This document shows, in pieces, positions 1-7,597 of a stretch of 10,446 bases of DNA (position 1 is the stretch's first letter; every line of letters starts with the position of its first letter). The notes below the pieces were generated by a model. It was not told the origin of the DNA and searched no databases. It was given only the letters and a program-made list of their open reading frames with translations. Position numbers and translations under genes: made by a program. This DNA comes from JAYRWN01 sp041917975 (GTDB lineage: Bacteria; Bacteroidota; Bacteroidia; Chitinophagales; Saprospiraceae). The DNA lies in contig JAYRWN010000170.1 of assembly GCA_041917975.1 (NCBI GenBank), positions 1 to 10,446 of the forward strand, given 5' to 3'.

Positions 1-216
1 AGTTATTTAAATAATCGGTGGTCAAAACGAAATTTTTCCACCGGTCTGATTGAAATTAAAGTAAAAGCAGGTGTCGGGGATTAATCAAGATGTAGGGTCA
101 CCTTTTTCAAAGAAATTACACTTAATTAAAAAATTAATTACCAATCTCTTACAACATTTTTTACATTTACCTTCCCACCATAACCTAAGTATCCACAACA
201 ATCAAATTACGACAAA
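1..216. other. Left-edge AT-rich non-coding stretch, possibly with the tail of an upstream gene
   Basis: No convincing complete gene lies here. On the + strand, frame 1 is open from base 1 to a TAA at 82-84 (ending ...KVKAGVGD), which could be the last 27 codons of a gene entering from the left. A minus-strand frame is open over a similar length, so this may be chance. Two inverted repeats are visible. One is GC-containing: 14-21 pairs with 38-45, with one G-U pair and a 16-nt loop. The other is purely A/T: TAATTAA at 123-129 against TTAATTA at 134-140. TACATTTA at 162-169 is one base off the Bacteroidota -7 consensus TAnnTTTG and is suitably placed for the gene starting at 217, but I see no good -33 TTG partner. 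Confidence 0.4.
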
Positions 217-972
217 ATGAAAAAAACAGCACAAATTACCACCAGGCTTTTTGCATTGATTTTAGTTACGGTAGTTACCTGGACATGTCAGCGCGAACCT
301 GATATTTTGCCTCTCGAGGAGCAGTATAGCGCAGCAGAATCCCGTTTAAAAGATTCCATTCGAATTTGTCATCAACCCCTGGGAAATATACTTTACAGGG
401 GAACTAAGATTATGTATGTCAAGGAAAAGATCTTGAGTCAGCATCTTAAACATGGGGATGTGCGTTTGGATGATCAGGATAAAGATGGTTATTATCCTGA
501 CAATGCTTGCGGAATCGGACCGATGGGAGATTGTAATGACCTTGATGCAAGTATTCATCCGGGGGCTTTCGATATCTGTGGTGACGGCATCGATCAAAAT
601 TGTGACGGCCAAGATGCCCAATGCATAACCTGTGCCTGTTTAAGTTTTGATGTGCGGGACACCATTACCTTTTTCTGTGATTCTGTTTTTGTGGCTAGTA
701 ACTGCGATGAGTGTGTCGCGGATACTGCCAGGTATACTATTTTCAGGGTTAGCGGAGCCTATCATAACTTGGAAGCACACTATTGTTATAATGGAAATCA
801 AATAACCACATCGGGTAAATGCGACGGTGTGGATGTTTCGTATGAACAGGTGATGCAATGCCGCACCATTTTACAGGCTCTGGTTTCCGCTCAGGGCGTA
901 ACCTCCAACAGTTGTGGATTTGATAGTGTTAATTGCGGCGAAGACCTTGGACAGTCCGGCATAAAGCAATAA
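217..972 (+). CDS. Cys-rich predicted lipoprotein with MopE-type metal-binding motif
   Basis: Encodes 251 aa with no enzymatic domain that I recognise. A hydrophobic N-terminal segment (about 11-21) ends at Cys24 (TWTC), suggesting a lipoprotein signal, though the lipobox is poor and ordinary export is possible. Residues 50-81 follow the C-H-x-P-x-G...H-L-x-H-G-D pattern that recurs in secreted Bacteroidota proteins. It runs straight into a Cu-binding_MopE-type motif at about 84-132: a DxDxDG calcium-type loop (D86-G91), GDCND (104-108), then HPGA...CGDGIDQNCDG (114-131). The remaining ~115 residues are Cys-rich and unfamiliar. The protein has 17 cysteines in all, so disulfides outside the cytoplasm are expected. 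The ATG at 217 is preceded by an A-rich stretch and gives the signal sequence directly. The next gene is separated from it by a possible terminator. Metal binding is inferred from the motif; the biological role is unknown. Confidence 0.85.
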   Translation: MKKTAQITTRLFALILVTVVTWTCQREPDILPLEEQYSAAESRLKDSIRICHQPLGNILYRGTKIMYVKEKILSQHLKHGDVRLDDQDKDGYYPDNACGIGPMGDCNDLDASIHPGAFDICGDGIDQNCDGQDAQCITCACLSFDVRDTITFFCDSVFVASNCDECVADTARYTIFRVSGAYHNLEAHYCYNGNQITTSGKCDGVDVSYEQVMQCRTILQALVSAQGVTSNSCGFDSVNCGEDLGQSGIKQ

Positions 973-1007
973 AAATATGCCTTGATTTAAGGTGATAAGA
1001 TTTTTTA

Positions 1008-1039
1008 AAGGCCTGGTAAAACCATCTTTGCCAGGCCTT
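1008..1039 (+). terminator. Hairpin, candidate transcription terminator
   Basis: AAGGCCTGG (1008-1016) is perfectly complementary to CCAGGCCTT (1031-1039), and a T-G pair can extend the stem by one. The loop is about 12-14 nt. The hairpin lies 35 nt after the stop of the lipoprotein gene and before the transglutaminase gene. The downstream + strand is A/T-rich but has no clean T-tract. A T6 run sits just upstream instead, so termination strength and direction are uncertain. Confidence 0.55.
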
Positions 1040-1145
1040 CATATTTTAAACCCGACCTGCAATAGTTTCTCATTTACTTCTAAGGTCAATTGAGTGAAAC
1101 ACTCCGGAATCTTTTTTCGTTTTATTGGCAACAGGTTTCAATGGT

Positions 1146-2282
1146 ATGCGCAAAATTCGCCTTATACTGATATGGATCATTATCTCTTTTACCTACTCCA
1201 GTTATGCGCAAATTACGGCAGACTTCACCGCTATTGATCAATGGGTCTCAAGACAAAGGCTCCAGGATACCGGTCTAACCGCTTTGACCCACAAATTGGT
1301 TGCGCCGGCAAAAAATAACCTGGAAAAAATACGCGCCATTTATCAGTTTGTCATTCACTTTTTATCCTACGATCATGAGGCTGCTGAAAGTGTCCACCGG
1401 CGAATAAACCAGAATACTTATGATATCCTAAAAAGAAAAAAGGGCACCTGCTGGGATTACGCCTCCCTGGTCTGTACAATGGCCCCTACGGCCGGCATCC
1501 CTTGTCACGTGGTCAGTGGTTTTAGCAAAGCGGATAACCGACCTACCGCAGTTGATTCTGTTCCTGACCATGCCTGGAATGTAGTTTACCTTGACTCTAT
1601 GTTTTACCTTTTAGATGCCACCTGGGAAAGCAGCCGGATAGCAACCGGGGAGAACAAAAAACAAAACCCGGACTTGGTCTATTTTTTAACCCCACCCGAA
1701 AAATTTATTGTTGATCACTTTCCCAGTCTTCCGGCTTTTCAATTACTCAGGTGTCCATTATCGATGGAGGAGTTTATCCAAAAGGTGGAACACGAGCAGG
1801 ATACGCCATGCACTTATTCCTTTCAGGACAAGCTCAAGCTGTTTTTAGGGAAGTCCTTTTTAGAGCAAAAAATAATAGAAATGGAGTCCGACTTCCGCAT
1901 GCGGCCCAATGATAAAAACCGTACCGGTTGGGGACATGCTTTGATCGACAAAGCGATTGTACAAAAAGAGCGAGCCGATGTGCTTTATGAGCAAAACGAT
2001 TATGCTGCCAGCCTGCCTATTTATGCCGAAGCATTACTTTTTTTTCGACAAGGTGAAGAAAAGACACCATTATATCCCTGGCAGAAGGAAAGCCAGGCTT
2101 TTTGTCACCTCAATTATGCCCAGGTCTTGTACCGTTTCAACCACCGTCAAGGCTTATCTTTAGATCCGGTCACTCATCATCTGACCATGGCCAAATCCAT
2201 CCTGGAAAAACTTAATTCGAATTCTTTTCAAGTTCAAAACGCCCTGGGGCAGATAGCACGTTTTTTAAAAGCTTTAGAATAG
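1146..2282 (+). CDS. Exported transglutaminase-like domain protein with TPR-like C-terminus
   Basis: Encodes 378 aa from the ATG at 1146. A longer reading from a TTG at 1125 adds seven residues, but the ATG places a standard signal peptide at the N-terminus (MRKIRLILIW...SSYAQ, cleavage near residue 21). Residues ~55-165 form a transglutaminase-core (papain-like) domain with a complete triad: Cys102 in KGTCWDYA, His142 in DHAWN and Asp157 in LLDATW. The following YFLTPPEKFI..HFP segment is common in the bacterial relatives of the KY-type subgroup. Residues ~265-375 look helical and TPR-like (for example ADVLYEQNDYAASLPIYAEA). The intact triad suggests protease, amidase or crosslinking activity in the periplasm or outside the cell; the substrate is unknown. 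The gene stands alone between a hairpin and a promoter-like site, so the neighbours say little. Confidence 0.85.
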   Translation: MRKIRLILIWIIISFTYSSYAQITADFTAIDQWVSRQRLQDTGLTALTHKLVAPAKNNLEKIRAIYQFVIHFLSYDHEAAESVHRRINQNTYDILKRKKGTCWDYASLVCTMAPTAGIPCHVVSGFSKADNRPTAVDSVPDHAWNVVYLDSMFYLLDATWESSRIATGENKKQNPDLVYFLTPPEKFIVDHFPSLPAFQLLRCPLSMEEFIQKVEHEQDTPCTYSFQDKLKLFLGKSFLEQKIIEMESDFRMRPNDKNRTGWGHALIDKAIVQKERADVLYEQNDYAASLPIYAEALLFFRQGEEKTPLYPWQKESQAFCHLNYAQVLYRFNHRQGLSLDPVTHHLTMAKSILEKLNSNSFQVQNALGQIARFLKALE

Positions 2283-2316
2283 TTGTAAATTATGTCTCCA
2301 CCTTTTTATAACTTTG
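2283..2316 (+). promoter_or_regulatory. Candidate Bacteroidota promoter for the ABC transporter genes
   Basis: TAACTTTG at 2309-2316 matches the Bacteroidota -7 consensus TAnnTTTG exactly. It lies about 31 nt upstream of the DUF5687 start codon, giving a plausible short 5' leader. A TTG at 2283-2285 could serve as the -33 element, but the spacing (23 nt) is longer than the usual ~19-21. The element is in the only gap (65 nt) before the two-gene transporter unit. Confidence 0.5.
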
Positions 2317-2347
2317 GATAGACACTTAGAAAATAATTTTTTGGCCC

Positions 2348-3823
2348 ATGTCCCTATTTAGACATTTCATTACTCACATATGGTTGATGTTTATCCGATC
2401 ACCGCGCTTGTCCCAGCAATTATTACAATCTGTATTCGGTGGCCTATTTCTTCTATATTTGTGCATTACTTTTATTGGTCTGGGCTGGATACTGCCAGAG
2501 TTATTGGCAAACGCAACCTTCTCCGTTCCTCTGGACCATGCAGTGATCCTGTTTTCATTAGTCTATTTCACAATTGACATCTTGCTGAGATTACTGCTCC
2601 AGAAATACCCATTCGTACAAATCAAAGGCTACCTGTCGTTAGCGATACCCAAGACCACACTATGGCATTTTTTATTAATAAAATCTATCCTAAATATTTT
2701 TAATTTACTTCCTCTTATTCTTATCATCCCTTTACTACTGAGAAGTTATAGTTCTCAATGGATGGATTATAGTCAAGTTTCCCATGTATTTTTTATCATC
2801 CTGGGCCTAACCCTATTTAACCACTATTTTTCTTTTGTTATTCAGCAATATAGTCTGATTAGACCCCGGGCAGTTTTGTTACTTATTATACTCAGCGCAT
2901 GTATCTTCTTTGCCGGCTTCAAAGGAATAATTCCACTGGTTTCTTTTGGTCTGATTATTTCCGGTAGTTTATTATCACATTGGGCCACAGCATTAGTTCC
3001 GATTATATCTGCTGGGGCCATGTATTATTTAGGTCATCATTTGTTGTCTATCCGCGGTTATTTAGAAGATTTCCAACCAAATAAACCAAGTCAATTCTTA
3101 ACTTCTTCAAGAGGATTTTTCTCCACTTATGGTATAATCGGCCGTTTAATGGATTTTGAACTAAAACTCATGCTGAGGAATAGAAGGTCACGCCAATTTT
3201 TAATCATGGGTTTAGTGATTGTCTTCTATCCATTACTTTTTCTGGATCCACCATTTATGTTTATGAGAATATTTATTCCATTCGTCGTCACCGGAATTAT
3301 TACTTTGAATTACGGGCAGTTTTTCTTATCCTGGAATAGCCCACATTTTGATTTTATTTTGACCCGCCACATAAAAATGGAAGAAGTCTTTTTAGCTAAA
3401 TATTACCTGATGGTATTCAGCGCTTTATTAATGTTTACCATTTGTATTCCTTATTATTTTCTTAATGTCCAAAATTTGTGGACTTATTTTGTGATGTTAC
3501 TTTTTAATAGCGGATTCAGTGCTCACCTATATATTTTCTCAGCCAATTATTTTTCCAAACGAATGGATCCGGATAAGGGAGCTATGATGAATTATGAAGG
3601 GGTTACTCTCGTCAGTATTATCCTCGCTTTTATTATTATTCTTGTGCCCATTCTAATCATGAAATTGGTTACTTACATGGGATATGCGCACGTTGGGTGG
3701 TGGCTCATTGGCGGCATCGGACTTATAGGATTGGCCTTACACAGGGGTATTATTTCCTCTGCCGAGCAATTATTTCAAAATAATAAATACCGGCTCGCAC
3801 AAGAATTCAGAAACAAAACTTAA
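2348..3823 (+). CDS. DUF5687-family ABC-2-like membrane permease
   Basis: A 491-aa polytopic membrane protein with about 12-13 hydrophobic segments (roughly 31-50, 64-86, 106-134, 146-163, 174-210, 212-230, 284-298, 307-327, 353-372, 376-396, 418-440, 449-466). Length, the opening HIWLMFIRSPR motif and the overall pattern match the DUF5687 family of Bacteroidota. The ATPase gene begins 7 nt downstream, so this is read as the membrane subunit of an ABC-2-like exporter in the inner membrane. The cargo cannot be told from the sequence. The protein appears to be an internal duplication: residues 5-40 resemble 264-300 (both have a helix with R-S/N-x-R then a transmembrane segment), and 96-130 resemble 334-370. 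This suggests two fused ABC-2 half-permeases. The gene is visibly more A/T-rich than the - strand operon. Confidence 0.85.
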   Translation: MSLFRHFITHIWLMFIRSPRLSQQLLQSVFGGLFLLYLCITFIGLGWILPELLANATFSVPLDHAVILFSLVYFTIDILLRLLLQKYPFVQIKGYLSLAIPKTTLWHFLLIKSILNIFNLLPLILIIPLLLRSYSSQWMDYSQVSHVFFIILGLTLFNHYFSFVIQQYSLIRPRAVLLLIILSACIFFAGFKGIIPLVSFGLIISGSLLSHWATALVPIISAGAMYYLGHHLLSIRGYLEDFQPNKPSQFLTSSRGFFSTYGIIGRLMDFELKLMLRNRRSRQFLIMGLVIVFYPLLFLDPPFMFMRIFIPFVVTGIITLNYGQFFLSWNSPHFDFILTRHIKMEEVFLAKYYLMVFSALLMFTICIPYYFLNVQNLWTYFVMLLFNSGFSAHLYIFSANYFSKRMDPDKGAMMNYEGVTLVSIILAFIIILVPILIMKLVTYMGYAHVGWWLIGGIGLIGLALHRGIISSAEQLFQNNKYRLAQEFRNKT

Positions 3824-3830
3824 TTATTAA

Positions 3831-4532
3831 ATGCCTGAATTAATGCTAAGACTAAATAACATCAGCAAAAAATATCAAAACCAGGTAGTGCTTAATATTC
3901 CAGACTTAGTCATTAAAGATGGTGAATGTGTAGGCCTGGTAGGCAATAATGGCGCAGGTAAAACAACCTGTTTTAGTTTAATTTTAGACTTAATTAAGCC
4001 TACGACCGGCGAAATAACCATACAAGGTCATGCGGTAAATCGTACTGATGAATGGAAAAAAAATACCGGCTCATTTTTGGACGAGAGTTTCCTGATTTCA
4101 TTTTTAACCCCCAATGAATATTTTCAGTTTATTGGTTCACTTTATGCTTGGCAGGCTGAAGACTTAAAACATTTTTTAGAATCTTTTGAAGACTTTCTTC
4201 AAGATGATATTTTGCTAAACAAAAAATATATTCGTGATTTTTCAAAAGGTAATCAGAAAAGAATCGGCTTAATCGGGAGTATGATTGGTCATCCGCAACT
4301 GCTTATTTGGGATGAACCTTTTTCGAACCTGGATCCAAGCTCGCAAATCAGGTTAAAAAAGCTGATCACTCAAAAATCAGTAAAGCAAACCCTGTTCATT
4401 TCCAGTCATGATCTAAACCACATCGCCGAAGTGTGCCACCGTATTATTATCCTTGAAAAAGGTATAATAATTCAGGACCTGCAATCCTCTGCAGAAACGC
4501 TTAAAACCCTGGAAAACTATTTTGCTGTTTAA
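3831..4532 (+). CDS. ABC transporter ATP-binding protein (partner of DUF5687 permease)
   Basis: A 233-aa single nucleotide-binding domain of normal length. Walker A is GNNGAGKTT (38-46). The signature is FSKGNQKR (137-144) in place of the canonical LSGGQ, a variant often seen in Bacteroidota ABC-2 ATPases. Walker B is LLIWDEP (157-163), the D-loop is SNLD (165-168) and the switch His is His193 in SSHD. Where a Q-loop glutamine is usual the sequence reads SFLDES (81-86), so the Gln is absent. All catalytic residues for ATP hydrolysis are otherwise present. It is cytoplasmic and expected to power the membrane protein encoded 7 nt upstream. A second in-frame ATG five codons in (MPELM) is a minor alternative start. 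Confidence 0.92.
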   Translation: MPELMLRLNNISKKYQNQVVLNIPDLVIKDGECVGLVGNNGAGKTTCFSLILDLIKPTTGEITIQGHAVNRTDEWKKNTGSFLDESFLISFLTPNEYFQFIGSLYAWQAEDLKHFLESFEDFLQDDILLNKKYIRDFSKGNQKRIGLIGSMIGHPQLLIWDEPFSNLDPSSQIRLKKLITQKSVKQTLFISSHDLNHIAEVCHRIIILEKGIIIQDLQSSAETLKTLENYFAV

Positions 4533-4611
4533 ATAAGCGAAGGCAACATGCACTCAGAAAAAAGGGCCAGCCAAAGACATCGATTTATATTTGATAAAAA
4601 TAACGGAAAAA

Positions 4612-4815
4612 TTAAATGCTTTTGTTATGTTTATACACGGCTGATCTCCGGTATGATGTGGAACTGGTGAGGTTGGGGTGTGTGCAGGTTGCTGGAGGGA
4701 CGGAAATGGTATTGCCCGCCTGGTGCTTAGGCGCATAAGGGCAATTCAAACATTTGTTACCGCAACAATACCCACGTTGTAACAGGTATTCCCGGGACAA
4801 AGGCAGATAGGACAT
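4612..4815 (-). CDS. Small DUF5522-type Cys-motif protein
   Basis: A 67-aa protein from the ATG at 4815. A TTG at 4863 would add 16 residues that look unconserved. The core LPLSREYLLQRGYCCGNKC and the adjoining LNCPY carry the C-C-x3-C-x2-C arrangement (Cys17, 18, 22, 25) characteristic of DUF5522, a small Bacteroidota-rich family of unknown function. The four cysteines could hold zinc or an Fe-S cluster, which is inference only. The tail after residue 30 is Ser/Thr/Pro-rich and unlike the family core. The gene follows the sialate esterase gene on the same strand after 88 nt, so it may be read with the nan operon or stand alone. It converges on the ABC ATPase gene. Confidence 0.7.
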   Translation of the reverse strand: MSYLPLSREYLLQRGYCCGNKCLNCPYAPKHQAGNTISVPPATCTHPNLTSSTSYRRSAVYKHNKSI

Positions 4816-4903
4816 AAGAATATAATATGAATAATCGTGGAAATAGGAACTTGGGGTTCGCAATAAAGTTCATAGAGGTTGTGAAAAAAAATATTCCATT
4901 TTA

Positions 4904-6409
4904 TTAGCGTACCCTCATTTTAAAAGTTGAAACAGGAAGAGAGTCCCGATTGATTAAATTGCCCTGGTAATAAGGTTGCCAGCCATAAAAAAGAAAGCGC
5001 GGCTTTTCGTTGACAGGCAGAAGGATGATATTAGCTTTTATGGTCCCCTGCAGCGGATGAAAATGCTCATCAGTAAATCCTTTCACCGGGAGGTTATCTT
5101 GAGTGCTCAGGCCTCCGGATTGTTTTTTAAATTTTATTATGACGTGATCAGCTCTGAATACTGCCATTTTTGGTTGCGGGCCTGATGCCATGATCTTGTA
5201 ATGATAATAATCTTTTAAAGCCCAGCGGGCTAATCGTTCTCCGATTATTTTTTTATTGGCCGGATGAACATTATGCTGCTCGCCGGCATCTAACGAAACA
5301 GCCATGCCGGAATGAGGGATTTCCGCCATGATTTTTTGCTGCTCAACTCTAAACTCAGGCCAGAAATTACTTAAGTAATTAACCGTATCGATGGAAGATA
5401 ATTGCACGAAATAAAAAGGTAATTTTTTTTGCTTCCATTGTTGCCGATAATCACTGACCATATCCTGAACCAAATGACGGTATTCTTGCACGCGATCCCA
5501 TTCCTGGGCATTGCTTTCTCCCTGATAAAAAATCAAACCTGTAATAGGAAAATCAAAAAAATTGCTTACCCCTGACGAATAAACAAAACCTGGTTTAAAT
5601 GGATGAAATGGGCCGCAACTATCCCGCGGTGCAGAGGTGGCATGCGGAATATTTTGAATTCCGCGTTGCCTGACCCATACCGGAAGGTAATCATTGTCTA
5701 CCCAAGAACCCCGCAATTTTAAGGGGTATTTTCGTTTTAATACTTCCGGATTCAACAATGATTCAATCGGTATTCCCCCGACCGCTACATTTATTAAACC
5801 GATTGGGATGCCGGTCATTTTCCGTATCGCGGAGCCAAAATAATAAGCCACCGCACTCATCGGTTTTAAGGTGCTGCTGTCACTGATTTTCCAGGCGCCT
5901 TTAAAAAAAGGCGGATGCGCTAATTCATGCAGAATTTTTGATGAAAAAATTTGGGCATAAATGTTTTTACCGGGATAATCCGTAGGATAAATACGCAACA
6001 AGTCATCGCCGCAAGTATTTTTTTCGACGGGAAAATATAGTTCACGTTCTAAAGGAAATTCCATATTACTTTGACCGAAACAAAACCATACATCTCCAAT
6101 TAAAATATCGGACAGGGTAATTAATTGTGCAGCCGATTCAATGGTTAATTGTTGTGGGGTTGGTTGATAAGGGGATGGTTTCATCGTAATTACCCAGGAG
6201 GAGTCCTTAGCAATCGTGGTGAAATATTGGCGTCCTAAAAATTTTACTTTAACCTTCAGTTCTGGTATTCCTTTACCCCAAATCTTAACCGGCTGGTGTC
6301 GTTGTAAAACCATATGATCACTGAAAATAGTGGACACCGAGAGCTGGCATAAGGCAGGGGAAAACGCTGTGCCTAACCAAACCACAAACAAAAAAGGGTA
6401 CTTATCCAT
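4904..6409 (-). CDS. Exported sialate O-acetylesterase (SASA family)
   Basis: A 501-aa SGNH-fold esterase of the sialic acid-specific acetylesterase family, expected to remove O-acetyl groups from sialic acids so that sialidase and permease can handle them. A signal peptide spans residues 1-21 (FLFVVWLGTAFSPALCQ). The N-terminal β-domain has the family opening FSDHMVLQRHQPVKIWGKG (29-47). The nucleophile is Ser114 in CFGQSNMEF. VAVGGIPIESL (208-218) and FYQGESN (294-300) supply the oxyanion-site Gly and Asn. LDAGEQHNVHP (373-383) holds His382 and Asp374. The family ending FYGWQP...GNLINRDSLPVSTF is intact, so the gene is complete. Its ATG overlaps the end of the epimerase gene by 8 nt (ATGGATAA), implying coupled translation as the last nan gene. 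Equivalent in role to NanS of Tannerella. Other acetylated sugars are possible substrates. Confidence 0.92.
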   Translation of the reverse strand: MDKYPFLFVVWLGTAFSPALCQLSVSTIFSDHMVLQRHQPVKIWGKGIPELKVKVKFLGRQYFTTIAKDSSWVITMKPSPYQPTPQQLTIESAAQLITLSDILIGDVWFCFGQSNMEFPLERELYFPVEKNTCGDDLLRIYPTDYPGKNIYAQIFSSKILHELAHPPFFKGAWKISDSSTLKPMSAVAYYFGSAIRKMTGIPIGLINVAVGGIPIESLLNPEVLKRKYPLKLRGSWVDNDYLPVWVRQRGIQNIPHATSAPRDSCGPFHPFKPGFVYSSGVSNFFDFPITGLIFYQGESNAQEWDRVQEYRHLVQDMVSDYRQQWKQKKLPFYFVQLSSIDTVNYLSNFWPEFRVEQQKIMAEIPHSGMAVSLDAGEQHNVHPANKKIIGERLARWALKDYYHYKIMASGPQPKMAVFRADHVIIKFKKQSGGLSTQDNLPVKGFTDEHFHPLQGTIKANIILLPVNEKPRFLFYGWQPYYQGNLINRDSLPVSTFKMRVR

Positions 6410-7595
6410 TTCTTTGTTCCAGGTACTCCTTTAAAATCATCCAGCAATACCATTCCTGCCGGGGCAGATGAAAGGGCCCTTTGAACAAATTACCTTTAGT
6501 GGGCTGGGCTACTGTGCCATCGCGGTGCAAATATCCAAACCATTCACCATGCCGGGGGTCATAAAAATGGCGGTAAGCATATTGATGCACCTGGTTATGC
6601 CAGGTGGCGTATTTCGCATCACCGGTGAGTAAAAATGCTAACAAGGTGGTGATGATTGCCTCATTGTGCGGCCACCAAAATTTCATATCCTGCCAATATT
6701 CTTGTACCGGTTTATGGTAAACATCACGAAAATAAAATAATCCGCCGTATTCCTGATCCCAGCCTCTTTCCCACATATAGTCCAACATTTTACAACCCAA
6801 GGCGATTAAATGCGGATCGTGATTCCGGCATTTGGCTTCATGCAAGATGAACCAGGCACCTTCTATAGCGTGGCCCGGATTAAGTAAGCGGCCATCCATA
6901 TGATCAATGATGCTCCCGTCAGGGGCCACTTGTTCCATGACACAGCGCAAATCATCTTTAACGAAAAAATGCTCAATCTCCTCTATCCATTGCTGAATAT
7001 AAAAAGTCATGGCGTCGTCCCCGGTTAGTTCCCGCAATTGCTGGGCTGTGTTGAGCATGATCATGGGTACTCCAATGCCTTTGGCAGGACGGATGGCCGA
7101 GAATTTAGCCGGAAGCAAATGAGGTCGTTCTTTATAGGTGCAACATAATTTGAACACATTTTTAGCCCGTTCAAGCGCGTCCGGGTTATGAGTGATCTTT
7201 CCAAAGGCAGCTGCTGCCAACACATAAAACGTTTCCGAAAAAAAATAGCGCCGTTTGCGAATAGGGCGACCATCCCGGGTCAGATGAAAAAACATTCGCC
7301 CAACCTGATCAAAACCAAACTGATTAAGAAAATCATAGCCGGATTTAGCTCCTTCAATCCATTCGTCCCTGGGTTCTACCGTCCGGGCCAAAGTGGCCAA
7401 TAACCAGGTGGCTCGTCCTTGTATCCATACGGCTTTATCATCGTCAATCAGCGATCCGTCCGCATCACGCATCAGTAAGAAACCTCCATATTCCCGATCA
7501 ATGGAACGGGGAAACCAAAAAGGGACGGTATCCTCCAGCAATTGCCGGTAATAAAAGTCTCGTAACTGAATGAGTTCATTTACTTGGTATGACAT
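6402..7595 (-). CDS. N-acylglucosamine 2-epimerase (AGE family, NanE-type of Bacteroides)
   Basis: A 397-aa cytoplasmic (α/α)6-barrel enzyme of normal family length, with no signal peptide. It is predicted to interconvert N-acetylmannosamine and N-acetylglucosamine, the step after sialic acid lyase in the Bacteroides-type route. The family active-site positions are present: Arg61 in IQGRATW, His242 and Glu245 in NPGHAIEGAW, His310 and Glu312 in WWPHNEA, and His376 in FKGPFHLPR. The last His aligns with His372 of the Anabaena enzyme and His242 with its His239. The start is 2 nt after the sialidase stop and the end overlaps the esterase start, so all three should be co-expressed. Cellobiose 2-epimerase belongs to the same superfamily and shares these motifs; the sialidase, esterase and permease neighbours make ManNAc the likely substrate. 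Confidence 0.9.
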   Translation of the reverse strand: MSYQVNELIQLRDFYYRQLLEDTVPFWFPRSIDREYGGFLLMRDADGSLIDDDKAVWIQGRATWLLATLARTVEPRDEWIEGAKSGYDFLNQFGFDQVGRMFFHLTRDGRPIRKRRYFFSETFYVLAAAAFGKITHNPDALERAKNVFKLCCTYKERPHLLPAKFSAIRPAKGIGVPMIMLNTAQQLRELTGDDAMTFYIQQWIEEIEHFFVKDDLRCVMEQVAPDGSIIDHMDGRLLNPGHAIEGAWFILHEAKCRNHDPHLIALGCKMLDYMWERGWDQEYGGLFYFRDVYHKPVQEYWQDMKFWWPHNEAIITTLLAFLLTGDAKYATWHNQVHQYAYRHFYDPRHGEWFGYLHRDGTVAQPTKGNLFKGPFHLPRQEWYCWMILKEYLEQRNG

Positions 7596-7597
7596 GG

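Noticed and set aside
14..45. Inverted repeat with an 8-bp stem, considered as a terminator or regulatory RNA element
   Set aside because: The 16-nt loop, the G-U pair and the lack of a T-tract on either side make it weak evidence for any function.
1..84. Open + strand frame ending ...KVKAGVGD at the window edge, as a truncated gene tail
   Set aside because: Only 27 codons with no recognisable motif, and an opposite-strand frame is open over nearly the same span, so chance cannot be excluded. Recorded only within the left-edge region.
4533..4611. Convergent gap searched for a bidirectional terminator
   Set aside because: Only a 5-bp A/T inverted repeat (TTTAT...ATAAA) is visible, too weak to call.
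4554..4736. Minus-strand 60-codon frame overlapping the DUF5522-type gene
   Set aside because: It runs in another frame across the Cys-motif gene, has no recognisable motif and shows no sign of a frameshift joining the two.
4884..4891. Eight-base T run (minus strand) just after the sialate esterase stop, as a rho-independent terminator
   Set aside because: No stable GC stem precedes it; the run alone is common in A/T-rich intergenic DNA.
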